Notes: generated from the sequence alone by a model not told the origin. A DNA stretch of 51,714 nucleotides from SIG588 sp045599305 (GCA_045599305.1 JAZRVU010000030.1:1-51714); one strand, 5' to 3'. Shown: positions 25,783 to 34,545, counted from the first letter of the stretch. Numbers and translations: made by a program.

Positions 25783-28059
25783 ATGGTTTGTTCCCGTTGT
25801 AAAAAGCGCCCCGCCACGGTGTTCATCACCCGCATGGAGGGGGATAAGACCGTCAACGACGGCCTGTGCCTCATTTGCGCCAAAGAACTGGGCATCAAAC
25901 CGGTGTGCGATATCATCGACCGCTTCGGCATGAGCGACGAGGATCTCGAATCGGTGGATGAGCAGCTCACCGGCATGATGCAGGAGGCGGAGGATGACGG
26001 CGACGGAGAGGATTTCAAGCCGGGCGGCGCCGCCACCTTTCCTTTTTTGCAAAACATATTCCCCAATATGCGCCCGCCCGAGGGTGCCGCACCCGAAAAC
26101 GGCGGCGCCAAAGGCGGGGAGCAGAGAGGCGGCAAAAAGTCAAAGCGCAACAGCGCGCTGGAGCAATACTGCACCGATCTGACCGCCCGTGCCCGCGCGG
26201 GGGAGATCGGGCGCATCATCGGGCGGGAGCGGGAGCTCTACCGAGTGACGCAGATCCTCTGCCGCCGCACCAAGAACAACCCCTGCCTGATCGGTGAGCC
26301 CGGCGTGGGCAAGACCGCCATCGCCGAGGGGCTGGCACTGCGCATCGCGCGCGGCGAAGCCCCTGCCCGCCTGATGGAAAAGGAGATCCACCTGCTCGAT
26401 CTCACCGCGCTGGTGGCCGGCACGCAGTTCCGCGGCCAGTTCGAAAGCCGCATCAAGGCGCTGGTGGACGAGGTGAAGGCCAAGGGGAACGTCATCCTGT
26501 TCATTGACGAGATCCACAATCTGGTGGGCACCGGCGATGCCGAGGGCAGTATGTCCGCGGCCAATATCTTAAAACCCGCCCTCTCGCGCGGGGAAATACA
26601 GGTCATCGGTGCCACCACCTTTAACGAATACCGCAAGCACATCGAAAAGGATGCCGCGCTGGAGCGGCGGTTCCAGCCGGTCACGGTGGAGGAGCCCTCG
26701 GTGGCGGAGGCCACCGCGATTTTGAGCGGTGTGAAGGATTATTACGAGCAGTTTCACGGGGTGAAAGTGTCGGATGCCATGGTGCAGCGCGCCGTCACCC
26801 TGTCGGAGCGGTATATCACCGACCGGTTCCTGCCGGACAAGGCCATCGACCTGCTGGACGAGGCCGCTGCCGCCGCCGCGCTGGAAAACAAGGCGGCCGA
26901 CAGTTATGCCGCTTTTAAAAAGGAACTTTCCCGCCTGCAGGCGGAGGAACAGCGGCTGATGGCGGCCGACGAGGTGGACTATGAGTCGCTGGCCAACCTG
27001 CACGCCGATATGCTCAAAACCGAGCAGAACTGCGAGCAGCTGCGCCCCGCGGCCACCGAAAAGCCGCTGGAGGAGCGGCATCTGGCCAAGGTGATCGAAC
27101 TTTGGACGGGTATTCCCGCCGCCAAGGTGCAGCAGAGCGAGCTCGCCCACCTTTCGGGCATGGAGGAGCGCCTGTCGGCCCACGTGATCGGGCAGGACGA
27201 GGCGGTGGGACTGGTGGCCGCCGCCATTCGCCGCCACCGGGTGCAGATCAGCCCCCGCCGCCGTCCGGCATCGTTCTTGTTTGTCGGCCCCACCGGTGTG
27301 GGCAAGACCGAACTGGTCAAGGTGCTGGCGCGCGATCTGTTCGATACCCCCGAGGCACTTATCCGGCTGGATATGTCGGAATTCATGGAAAAGCACGCGG
27401 TCTCCCGCATCATCGGCTCGCCGCCCGGCTATGTCGGCTATGACGAGGCGGGACAGCTCACCGAAAAGGTGCGCCGCAAGCCCTATTCGGTACTGCTGTT
27501 CGACGAGATCGAAAAGGCGCACCCCGATGTGCTGAACATCCTTTTGCAGATTTTGGACGAAGGGCGTGTCACCGACGCCCACGGCCGCACCGTCAATTTT
27601 GAAAACACCGTGCTGGTCATGACCTCCAATGCCGGCAGTGATACCTCCGGCGCGCTGATGGGCTTCGGCCGCAGCGGCGAGCAGGCCGGGCGCGACAAGG
27701 CGCTCAAGGCCCTGCGCGAGTTTTTGCGTCCCGAGTTTTTGAGCCGCGTGGACGAGGTGGTCTATTTCCGCCCGCTTTCCGAGCCGGACTATGTCCGCAT
27801 CGCCGGCCTGCTGCTCGAGGAACTGAAAGCACCGCTGGCCGAGCACGGCATCACCTTCGGGTGGACACCCGCCGTGGAGCAGAAGCTGGCCGCCGGCGCC
27901 GTGGGCGGCACCCGCGGCGCGCGCGACCTGCGCACCGCCATCCGCCGCGAGGTGGAGGACCGCATCGCCGTGCTGCTGGTGCAGCGGTGTGATACACCCC
28001 CCACCGCCATTTCGGTGGATGTCAGCGAAGCCGGCGCGATCACCGTGACGGCTGTGTAA
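25783..28059 (+). CDS. clpE: ClpE-like AAA+ unfoldase with N-terminal zinc finger
   Basis: 758 residues. The N-terminus has CxxC-x22-CxxC (Cys 3, 6, 29, 32), a zinc finger like that of ClpE. Two AAA+ modules follow: Walker A GEPGVGKT (171-178) with Walker B ILFIDEIHN, and Walker A GPTGVGKT (502-509) with LLFDEIEKAH. A short coiled middle region lies near 370-425. A hydrophobic-GF tripeptide (MGF, in ALMGFGRSG) occupies the place of the ClpP-docking loop, so it is likely to feed ClpP. No ClpN repeats are visible. AGGAGGA precedes ATG 25783. Last gene of the long operon. Confidence 0.85.
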   Translation: MVCSRCKKRPATVFITRMEGDKTVNDGLCLICAKELGIKPVCDIIDRFGMSDEDLESVDEQLTGMMQEAEDDGDGEDFKPGGAATFPFLQNIFPNMRPPEGAAPENGGAKGGEQRGGKKSKRNSALEQYCTDLTARARAGEIGRIIGRERELYRVTQILCRRTKNNPCLIGEPGVGKTAIAEGLALRIARGEAPARLMEKEIHLLDLTALVAGTQFRGQFESRIKALVDEVKAKGNVILFIDEIHNLVGTGDAEGSMSAANILKPALSRGEIQVIGATTFNEYRKHIEKDAALERRFQPVTVEEPSVAEATAILSGVKDYYEQFHGVKVSDAMVQRAVTLSERYITDRFLPDKAIDLLDEAAAAAALENKAADSYAAFKKELSRLQAEEQRLMAADEVDYESLANLHADMLKTEQNCEQLRPAATEKPLEERHLAKVIELWTGIPAAKVQQSELAHLSGMEERLSAHVIGQDEAVGLVAAAIRRHRVQISPRRRPASFLFVGPTGVGKTELVKVLARDLFDTPEALIRLDMSEFMEKHAVSRIIGSPPGYVGYDEAGQLTEKVRRKPYSVLLFDEIEKAHPDVLNILLQILDEGRVTDAHGRTVNFENTVLVMTSNAGSDTSGALMGFGRSGEQAGRDKALKALREFLRPEFLSRVDEVVYFRPLSEPDYVRIAGLLLEELKAPLAEHGITFGWTPAVEQKLAAGAVGGTRGARDLRTAIRREVEDRIAVLLVQRCDTPPTAISVDVSEAGAITVTAV

Positions 28060-28065
28060 AAAGCC

Positions 28066-28103
28066 AAAAAAGAGAGACCGCGATATCGCGGTCTCTCTTT
28101 TTT
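28066..28103. terminator. Bidirectional terminator between clpE and the convergent - strand operon
   Basis: AGAGAGACCGCG and CGCGGTCTCTCT form a perfect 12-bp stem around ATAT, flanked by A5 on the left and T5 on the right. It therefore works as an intrinsic terminator in both directions. Confidence 0.95.
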
Positions 28104-28106
28104 GCT

Positions 28107-28697
28107 TTATTTTACTATACGATATTTGAACACGCACGGCTCCCGACCGTCGGTATCGTGCGGTGACGATACGATGCCGCAAAGCTCCAGCTTCACATCG
28201 AGCATGATCTCATAGTGGAATTTGAAATGTCCGCCGCAGCAATAGCAGTATTCCCGCGGGATGGCATAGTCGCGCTTGACACGGCTCACCGTCGGGCACG
28301 CACATTCAAACCGCTCCTCCGGCCGATAGGAAACCGCGTGCACGATGATGTCGCCGTCTTCATTCCGTTCTGCCGAGCCCATGTTCATATACGGCCTTTG
28401 GCTGATAAGAGCAAGCCGTTCTTCTATGGTATCATCCTTATGTACTCGGGCAAATTCCTTTGACGCTTTCAGCCGCGTGCCGCTCTTGCAGCAGGCGTTG
28501 GCTTCGATGATCTCCTGCACACGCTCTTTGGGCAGTCTCTCATTCATCACGTCGAGTGCCTGCTTCATGTATGCGGATTTGATCTTCTTGTTGGTTTTGG
28601 ATACGACGTCTTTATACCCTTTGTTGATCTCGCGCACAGTCGATTCATCTACCGCAAATTGTGCAAGGGTCTCTCTGAATTTTTCCGGTGACGGCAT
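28107..28697 (-). CDS. Cys-rich protein of unknown function
   Basis: 196 residues, not securely recognised. The first 60 residues are helical and charged. The rest carries nine Cys: 69-70, 132 and 134 (ECACP), 151, 153 and 154 (EYCYCCGGH), 173 and 188. The C-terminal half (KFHYEIML...VKLELCGIVSSP...EPCVFKYRI) looks like a small alpha/beta domain of the V4R or metal-binding kind, but this is only a resemblance. No signal or membrane segment. GGGAG lies about 9 bp upstream of the start. It is the last gene before the bidirectional terminator, 72 bp after a GH36-like gene, and uses more AT-rich codons than its neighbours. Confidence 0.7.
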   Translation of the reverse strand: MPSPEKFRETLAQFAVDESTVREINKGYKDVVSKTNKKIKSAYMKQALDVMNERLPKERVQEIIEANACCKSGTRLKASKEFARVHKDDTIEERLALISQRPYMNMGSAERNEDGDIIVHAVSYRPEERFECACPTVSRVKRDYAIPREYCYCCGGHFKFHYEIMLDVKLELCGIVSSPHDTDGREPCVFKYRIVK

Positions 28698-28769
28698 ATG
28701 GCAGCACTCCCTTACAAATTCTGATTTGCCAGGCGGTCTTATCGGGCTGTCCGGAACAGGGGGGTGGCG

Positions 28770-30494
28770 TTATCCCACGGTGACCATGCCGCACAGCGGC
28801 ACCGAAACGGCCGCGACCGGCTCATCCCCGAATGTGCCGCACGCCACCTCGTCGCCCATGCAGTTGACCACGCGATAGGGCTGTCCGGCGCGGCCGATGA
28901 AGAAGAGGTCGGTGCCGGGGGTGACGTTCACCGCCACCAGACGGGGCGCCGTCTGCCGCACCACGGGGTCGGTGTAGACGGTGAGGACGGCGGTGCCGTC
29001 CTTTTCGCTGCACACTTGACTGTAGCCGTTTTCGGGCGAGGTCACGGTGAAGCGGCCGTCGAGCAGCACGTCGCGGTGTGCCCGCCAGAAGGTGAGGTAA
29101 TATTTGAGCATCCGGCGGTGATCTTTTGGCAGGCGGTCGAGCAGCACGGAGATCTGCGGCACGGCGTACAGGCAGCCGGCAAGCTGCGTGGCCGCCCCCT
29201 CTGCCGAATCCTCGGTGTGCCACATCAGCATATCCGAATGGACGGCGGTGCGGCCGGAGGTGAGGCGCAGATCCACGATGCCCACCCGGTTGCGGATGGG
29301 GTCGTTGGGGCAGTCGCCCACCCGCAGCATATTGCCGTATTTGCGGATGGCGGGGCCGACATAACTCTGGCGGAACTCGATCAGCACCTCCGGGCGGATC
29401 GCCTGCAGGGCGGTGGTGATATCGGTCATCAGGCGGTCAAGCGCCTCCTCCAGCGACACATAGTCGCGGCGGGGGTCATCCTCCAGCGCCTTGCCCTCCA
29501 GCTTGAACTGGTCGATGAAATCGAGCTTGAGGCCGTCCAGATCCCAGTCGCGTACCGAACGGACATAGAGGTCGATGAGGAACTGCCGCACCTCGGGGTA
29601 GCGGGGGTCCAGCACCTTCCAGTTGAGGGTGCGGTAGCGCGCCACGTCCAGCATCATGTCTTCAAAGTGGGAGTAAATTTCGGCCAGCTCACCCATGAAC
29701 GGCACCGAAAACCACACCATGCACTTCATGCCGGTCGCATGGATGCGGCCGACCAGTGCCCGCATATCGGGGATTTTTTTGGCCAGTTTCCAGTCGCCGC
29801 AGCAGCTGTAGCCGCCCACTTTCGCATCGGTCTGCCAGCCGTCGTCGATCAGCACGGTGTCCATGCCGTACTCGCGTGACAGCTCGCACTGCTTCACGAT
29901 CTCGTCGGGCACCAGTTCGCGGTGCATACTGTACCACAGCGAGTTCATCGGCATACGGGCGGCATCCGGCACGTGCATGGGGGTGTAGCCGCAGTCGGTC
30001 TCCCACCAGCGGGACACATCCTGCACGGCGTCGCCGAAGGGGATGTCACGCGTGTCGATGCGCAGGGTGGCGTGATATTCGCTGCGGGCGGCGGTGAGGT
30101 TGGTGAACACCTCCACCTCGCACTCAAAGCAGGCGGTCTCCTCCACCACGCCCACCGCCAGCGTCATGGGGGTCATGGCGTCGGACATGGCGATGGTGAA
30201 ACGGTTGCGCCCCGTGCGGGAGATGGCACTGAACACCGGCATGTTCCACGCCAGACGGGATTGCGCCGTCTGTTTGCGATAACTGGGCATGATGTGACGC
30301 ACGTCCTGCGCGCCGGGATGCCACATGGAGTAGCAGTCCACCACCGGGCAATACCACGTGAGGCGAAACGGCTGCGGCACGGCAGGCGCGGTGCGCGACC
30401 AGGACACCGGCACGGTGAGGATGCCGCCGTTCTCGGTCATTTCACCGAGCTGTACGGTGGCTTCGGGATCTTTCTGCGTGATACGGATCTGCAT
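28770..30494 (-). CDS. GH36-like alpha-galactosidase (melibiase family)
   Basis: 574 residues without signal peptide. N-terminal beta domain, then a TIM barrel: DTVLIDDGWQ (about 212-221), MVWFSVPFMG, GLKLDFID with the likely nucleophile Asp325, and RVGDCPND with the likely acid/base Asp394. These correspond to the KxD and R-x-x-D pair of clan GH-D. A C-terminal beta domain follows. It probably releases alpha-linked galactose or a related sugar in the cytoplasm; the exact substrate is not shown. AAAGGGAG is 8 bp upstream and the gene starts 15 bp after the preceding flavoprotein gene. Confidence 0.85.
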   Translation of the reverse strand: MQIRITQKDPEATVQLGEMTENGGILTVPVSWSRTAPAVPQPFRLTWYCPVVDCYSMWHPGAQDVRHIMPSYRKQTAQSRLAWNMPVFSAISRTGRNRFTIAMSDAMTPMTLAVGVVEETACFECEVEVFTNLTAARSEYHATLRIDTRDIPFGDAVQDVSRWWETDCGYTPMHVPDAARMPMNSLWYSMHRELVPDEIVKQCELSREYGMDTVLIDDGWQTDAKVGGYSCCGDWKLAKKIPDMRALVGRIHATGMKCMVWFSVPFMGELAEIYSHFEDMMLDVARYRTLNWKVLDPRYPEVRQFLIDLYVRSVRDWDLDGLKLDFIDQFKLEGKALEDDPRRDYVSLEEALDRLMTDITTALQAIRPEVLIEFRQSYVGPAIRKYGNMLRVGDCPNDPIRNRVGIVDLRLTSGRTAVHSDMLMWHTEDSAEGAATQLAGCLYAVPQISVLLDRLPKDHRRMLKYYLTFWRAHRDVLLDGRFTVTSPENGYSQVCSEKDGTAVLTVYTDPVVRQTAPRLVAVNVTPGTDLFFIGRAGQPYRVVNCMGDEVACGTFGDEPVAAVSVPLCGMVTVG

Positions 30495-30509
30495 AGTAAA
30501 CGCTCCCTT

Positions 30510-31061
30510 TCACGATATCGCCGCGGTGCCGAGCGCCCGGGCGGCGGCGAGCAGACTGTCCGAAACGGGTGCGCGGTCGGTGCCGTCGGCGTGCAGGCAG
30601 GCCGCGGGGGTGCTGTGCAGCACCGTCAGCACCGGCGCGAGTTGATCGGCCAGCGCGGTGCCGTCCCCCCGGCCGGAGCCGCCCGCGGTGAGCAGTACCG
30701 TCTTTTTCGGGCGGGCGATGGGCGGCTTGCGTCCCCGGAAAAAGCGTGCCGACCAGTAGTACTGCAGACGGTCGAGCAGTGCCTTCATGGGGGCGGGAAA
30801 GCCGCGGTTATAGACAGGTGCGGCGAAGAGCAGCACATCGGCCGCCTCCAGCGCGGCAAAGACCTCGTCAAGGTCGCGGTGACGGCAGCGATCCTCCTTG
30901 CGGCAGAAGCGGCAGTCGTCGCAGGGGAGCGGGGTGAGTGCAAAGCAGTCCACCCGTGTCAGCGCCACCTCGCCCATCCCCTGAAGACAGGATTCGATGA
31001 GGTGCGCGGTGGGGCCGCCGACGTGCGGCGAGCCGTTGATGAGCAGGACGTTTTTGGCCAT
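30510..31061 (-). CDS. NAD(P)H-dependent flavoprotein with compact Cys motif (Isf-like)
   Basis: 183 residues, flavodoxin-like fold. It begins KNVLLINGSPHVGGPT, the FMN phosphate loop, and has PVYNRGFPAPMKALLDR in the middle. CDDCRFCRKEDRC gives Cys 47, 50, 53 and 59 (C-x2-C-x2-C-x5-C), the compact motif that binds an Fe4S4 cluster in iron-sulfur flavoproteins. A role in anaerobic electron transfer or oxidant reduction is therefore likely, with partners unknown. GGAGGT upstream overlaps the end of the preceding fusion gene, suggesting coupled translation. Confidence 0.82.
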   Translation of the reverse strand: MAKNVLLINGSPHVGGPTAHLIESCLQGMGEVALTRVDCFALTPLPCDDCRFCRKEDRCRHRDLDEVFAALEAADVLLFAAPVYNRGFPAPMKALLDRLQYYWSARFFRGRKPPIARPKKTVLLTAGGSGRGDGTALADQLAPVLTVLHSTPAACLHADGTDRAPVSDSLLAAARALGTAAIS

Positions 31062-31065
31062 GATA

Positions 31066-34000
31066 TTACCTCCACACCGGCTCCACGATCCGGTAGCGCC
31101 CGGTATCGGAGAGCGAGTAATAATGATTCAGGATCTGCCGCCATGTCCACCCCGCCTCGCTGGCATAGCCCACGGCGCCGTACTGGCTCAGCCCCAGTCC
31201 GTGCCCGTGTCCCTTGGTGGTGAAGGTGATCAGGTCGGTGTCGGCATCATAGGTCAGCGTGAAGCTGTGGGAGCGCAGCACGCTGCTGCCGATGGCCTTG
31301 CGGATATCGATGCCGCGCAGCCGCACCGTCTTGCCGTTATAGACATAATAGGCGTTGGTGTTCACCACATAGCCGCCGCCGGTGTCGAAGCTCACCGCAT
31401 AGAGCGGCAGTTCACCCGCGTCCAGCGACACCGCCGTCACCGCGCCCTTGGTCTGGCTTGCGACATAGGCATCCAGTTTGGCCTTCAGTTCGCTCCATGT
31501 GATGCTGTAGGTGGCGGTCAGCGTATCGCTGCCGCTGTATTTGCGGATGTATTCATCGGTGTCATAGACACTTTCCACCCCCTGCAGATAGGGCAGTGCG
31601 GCGGTGTAGACGTTTTGGCAGCTGGAGGTGTGCCCGTTCACGCTGCTGGAATACATGGCGCACAGCGGAATGGCGGAAAGCGCCGTCTGCGCCGTGTCGG
31701 CCAGTTTCATCCCCAGCACCTCGCCCACCGCGGCATAGATCTTTTGGTCGGCGGCGTTGGTGAGGTCAATGACGCCGGAGATGGAGAAGGTGCCGCCGCT
31801 GCGGCAGGAATAGAGCATATAGGTGTAGCCCGCGACCGCCTGCGCCTTCTGCGCTTCGGTGGAGACCTGCATGGTGCGGGCGGCACCGAGTTCGGTCTTG
31901 ACCAGACAGGCCACCGCGTATTGCAGTTCCTCCCTGGAACGGATGGGGGTGGCGGGATTGCTGCCGATCTTCACCGTGAGGGTGGAGTAGAACTGCTCCT
32001 CGGTCGGCCAGCCGTCGGTGGCGGCGGCCGAAGTGGTGGTCGCCGAAGCGGTGGTGCTTGTGGTGGCGGGAGCGGCGGTGGCCGTCGTGGGAGCGGCGGT
32101 GGTGGGAGAAACCGTTGTTTCGGGATGGACGGCCGCCGTCGTAAAGGCAGCCGTTGTCTCGGTGACGGCATCGGTCACGGCCGTCGCCGCAGCCGTCGTG
32201 CTTTCGGTCGCAGCGGCGGTGGGTTCCGCTTCTGCCGCAGTGGTGGTCTCCTCCTCGGTGGGCAATTCGATGTCCGGCACCTCATCGCTGCTCTGATACA
32301 GCGTCGTGGTGGTCGTCGGGATGGCGGCAGTGGTGGTCGGCGCGGCGCCGCGCATGGATCCGGGCAGGATGACCTGCGCATTGTAGGAGAGATTCAGTTT
32401 TTCCGCAGGCGCGCTGTCCGGTGGCAGTTGCCGTGCGGCCACCACCAGACGGACGCCCGGCACGCCGGTGAGGGAGGAGGCGTCGGTCTCCAGCAGCAGC
32501 AGGGTGTCGCCCTTTTGGGGCTGCACGGAGGTGACGAAGAGTGAGCGGGCGCACAGCGCTTCGCAGAAAGCCGTGAATTCCTCCTCGCTGTCGAACGCGA
32601 CGGTGCGGTAGTCGAACGCGGTGTCCTGCTCGTCCACATACAGTACCGCGAATATTTCATAGGTGCCGGTGCGGTATATGGTGTTCATCTCGGCGGTGGG
32701 GTGGGCAAGCAGAAAACTCGCATCGGTGTAGGAGAGCAGTTCGGAGAACATCTGCCCGTCGCCGGTGTTGTTGCCGTGGATGATGTAGGAACGGTTGACC
32801 GACGCGGCCGAGGCCAGCGCCACGTTTTCGTCGAAATAGGGCACGCCGTAGGCCGAGGGCGCCCGGGAAAAGTCAAGTGCGGAATAGTCCAGCGTGCCGT
32901 TTTGCACCACGGGATAACTGACGGCGGTGTCCGGCAGGGTGATCCAGCCGCGGATATCGGGATTGCGCTCATAGAGCGAATAGAAACGGGAGAGCATCCC
33001 CGCGGGGAAATCGTCGGCCGACCAATCGGCACGGCTGCTCTCGCCGGTGTAGAGCAGTTCCAGCGAGACGTACTGCTCACGGTTGCGGGCGGGCACGAAC
33101 ACGTAGGTGTTCAGCAGCAGGCAAATGACCACGATAGCTGCCGCGACCCCGGCCCAGATGAGAGACTTCCCCACGATGGCGCCGGGGGTGTCGCCTTTCC
33201 ACGGGAAGATGGCAGGGAGCAGCCGGCGGCGGCCGGTGGCCGCTGCCTTGGGGATCTCCGGCGCGGCGGGCACCTTGTCCTCCAACAGGCGGCCGCCCGC
33301 CATCACGGTGGGCAGTGCCTCCAGATAGCGCCGCACCAGATCCAGTATCTGGCAGGTGGCGATCTCCCGCACGGTGTCGCGGTCGCCGGCGGCGTGCAGT
33401 TCCTTCACCCACACGCGCCGGTTGTCGGCCAATGCGAGGAAGACAGTCCCCACCGGCTTGCCCTCGCTCGAGGTGGGGCCGGCCTCGCCGGTGATGCCCA
33501 CGCCGATATCGCTGGCGCCGACGCGCCGGGCGCCGGTGGCCATGCCGATGGCCGTGTTGGCCGAAACGGCCCCTTCGGTGTCCAGCACCTGTGCCGGAAC
33601 GCCCAGCACATCGCGCTTGATCTCTTTGGAATAGGCGGCCACGCCGCATTCGAACACTGCCGATGCGCCGGAGATCTGTGTCAGTTTTCCGGAGAGCAGT
33701 CCGGCGGTGCAGGACTCGGCGGTGGCGATCTTCATGCCGTGTTCGCGCAGCAGCTGCACCACCGCCTGCTGCAGACTGCCCACATCCACGCCGAATACAA
33801 AAGCGCCCAACCGCTCGTGCAATTCGTTCACGACCGGCACACACAGTGACTCGGCCGTTTCGGGATCGGCGGCATGGGCGGTGATGCGCAGCAAGATCTC
33901 GCCGCCCTCATTCGAAAACAGGGTGACGGCGGGGTTGGAGCCGGCGAGCAGATCGCTGATCCGCTCGGTCACGGTGCTTTGCGAAAGGCCGAATATCCCC

Positions 34001-34503
34001 ACGGTGCGGGTGGCGACGGCGCCTCCCGCTTTTTGCGAGAGATAGGGGATGACGGCGTGCTGGAACAGGGGGACCAGTTCCCCGCGGGAAGCGGGGAGCA
34101 GCAGCACGGTCTGCCCGTATTTTTCCACGGCAAAGCCGGAACAGGGGCCGTGCGCATTGGGGAAGACCACCGCTCCCCGCGGCACTTTTGCCAGCGTTTC
34201 GGGCAGTGCGGTGCCGGTGGCCTCGGTGTATTCCGCCAGACGGCATGCCGCGGTTTCGTCTGCCGTCAGCGGCAGACCGAGCACCTGCGCCACGGTCTCG
34301 GCCGCACCTTCCTCCATGCCGCCGCAGATGAGGATGCGCTCCGAGCGGTGCAGGGCATCGCCCAGCGCCCGGCGCAGTGCATCACCGGCGTTTTCCGCGT
34401 TTTGACGGCAGGAGACCGTCAGCGCACACGCGGCCAGTTCCTGCGAAAGGAAACGGTCGACCTGCTCCGACGGGGTGCCTATGGTGATGATCTCCGCTTT
34501 CAT
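31066..34503 (-). CDS. CinA / degenerate class B sortase / SpoIID-domain fusion protein
   Basis: 1145 residues in one open frame. Residues 1-165 resemble the CinA N-terminal domain with eroded motifs (GGMEEGAAE where GGLGPTxDD is expected, LPASRGE for LPGPPxE). Residues 245-398 are an intact CinA C-terminal NMN amidohydrolase domain (TAESCTAGLLSGKL, GITGEAGPTSSEGKPVGT). A membrane segment (447-470) precedes a class B sortase fold (about 500-692, RGWITLPDTAVSYPVV, GDGQMF) whose catalytic His and Cys positions are Asn578 and Asp674; Arg685 is kept. A Thr/Ala linker (720-828) leads to a SpoIID/LytB-type domain (about 835-1145) ending GHGHGLGLSQYGA and ILNHYYS. The predicted topology is N-terminus inside, rest outside. 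GGGAGGG precedes ATG 34503. The start lies 42 bp after the thiI stop. Confidence 0.9.
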   Translation of the reverse strand: MKAEIITIGTPSEQVDRFLSQELAACALTVSCRQNAENAGDALRRALGDALHRSERILICGGMEEGAAETVAQVLGLPLTADETAACRLAEYTEATGTALPETLAKVPRGAVVFPNAHGPCSGFAVEKYGQTVLLLPASRGELVPLFQHAVIPYLSQKAGGAVATRTVGIFGLSQSTVTERISDLLAGSNPAVTLFSNEGGEILLRITAHAADPETAESLCVPVVNELHERLGAFVFGVDVGSLQQAVVQLLREHGMKIATAESCTAGLLSGKLTQISGASAVFECGVAAYSKEIKRDVLGVPAQVLDTEGAVSANTAIGMATGARRVGASDIGVGITGEAGPTSSEGKPVGTVFLALADNRRVWVKELHAAGDRDTVREIATCQILDLVRRYLEALPTVMAGGRLLEDKVPAAPEIPKAAATGRRRLLPAIFPWKGDTPGAIVGKSLIWAGVAAAIVVICLLLNTYVFVPARNREQYVSLELLYTGESSRADWSADDFPAGMLSRFYSLYERNPDIRGWITLPDTAVSYPVVQNGTLDYSALDFSRAPSAYGVPYFDENVALASAASVNRSYIIHGNNTGDGQMFSELLSYTDASFLLAHPTAEMNTIYRTGTYEIFAVLYVDEQDTAFDYRTVAFDSEEEFTAFCEALCARSLFVTSVQPQKGDTLLLLETDASSLTGVPGVRLVVAARQLPPDSAPAEKLNLSYNAQVILPGSMRGAAPTTTAAIPTTTTTLYQSSDEVPDIELPTEEETTTAAEAEPTAAATESTTAAATAVTDAVTETTAAFTTAAVHPETTVSPTTAAPTTATAAPATTSTTASATTTSAAATDGWPTEEQFYSTLTVKIGSNPATPIRSREELQYAVACLVKTELGAARTMQVSTEAQKAQAVAGYTYMLYSCRSGGTFSISGVIDLTNAADQKIYAAVGEVLGMKLADTAQTALSAIPLCAMYSSSVNGHTSSCQNVYTAALPYLQGVESVYDTDEYIRKYSGSDTLTATYSITWSELKAKLDAYVASQTKGAVTAVSLDAGELPLYAVSFDTGGGYVVNTNAYYVYNGKTVRLRGIDIRKAIGSSVLRSHSFTLTYDADTDLITFTTKGHGHGLGLSQYGAVGYASEAGWTWRQILNHYYSLSDTGRYRIVEPVWR

Positions 34504-34545
34504 GCGGAACCCTCCCTGTGCTTTTCAGAAAAATGAATTAAGCGG

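Noticed and set aside
31971..32370. Thr/Ala-coding stretch considered as a CRISPR-like or satellite array
   Set aside because: The repetition is of codons (Thr, Ala, Pro) and not of a fixed DNA unit with spacers; it is the linker of the fusion protein.
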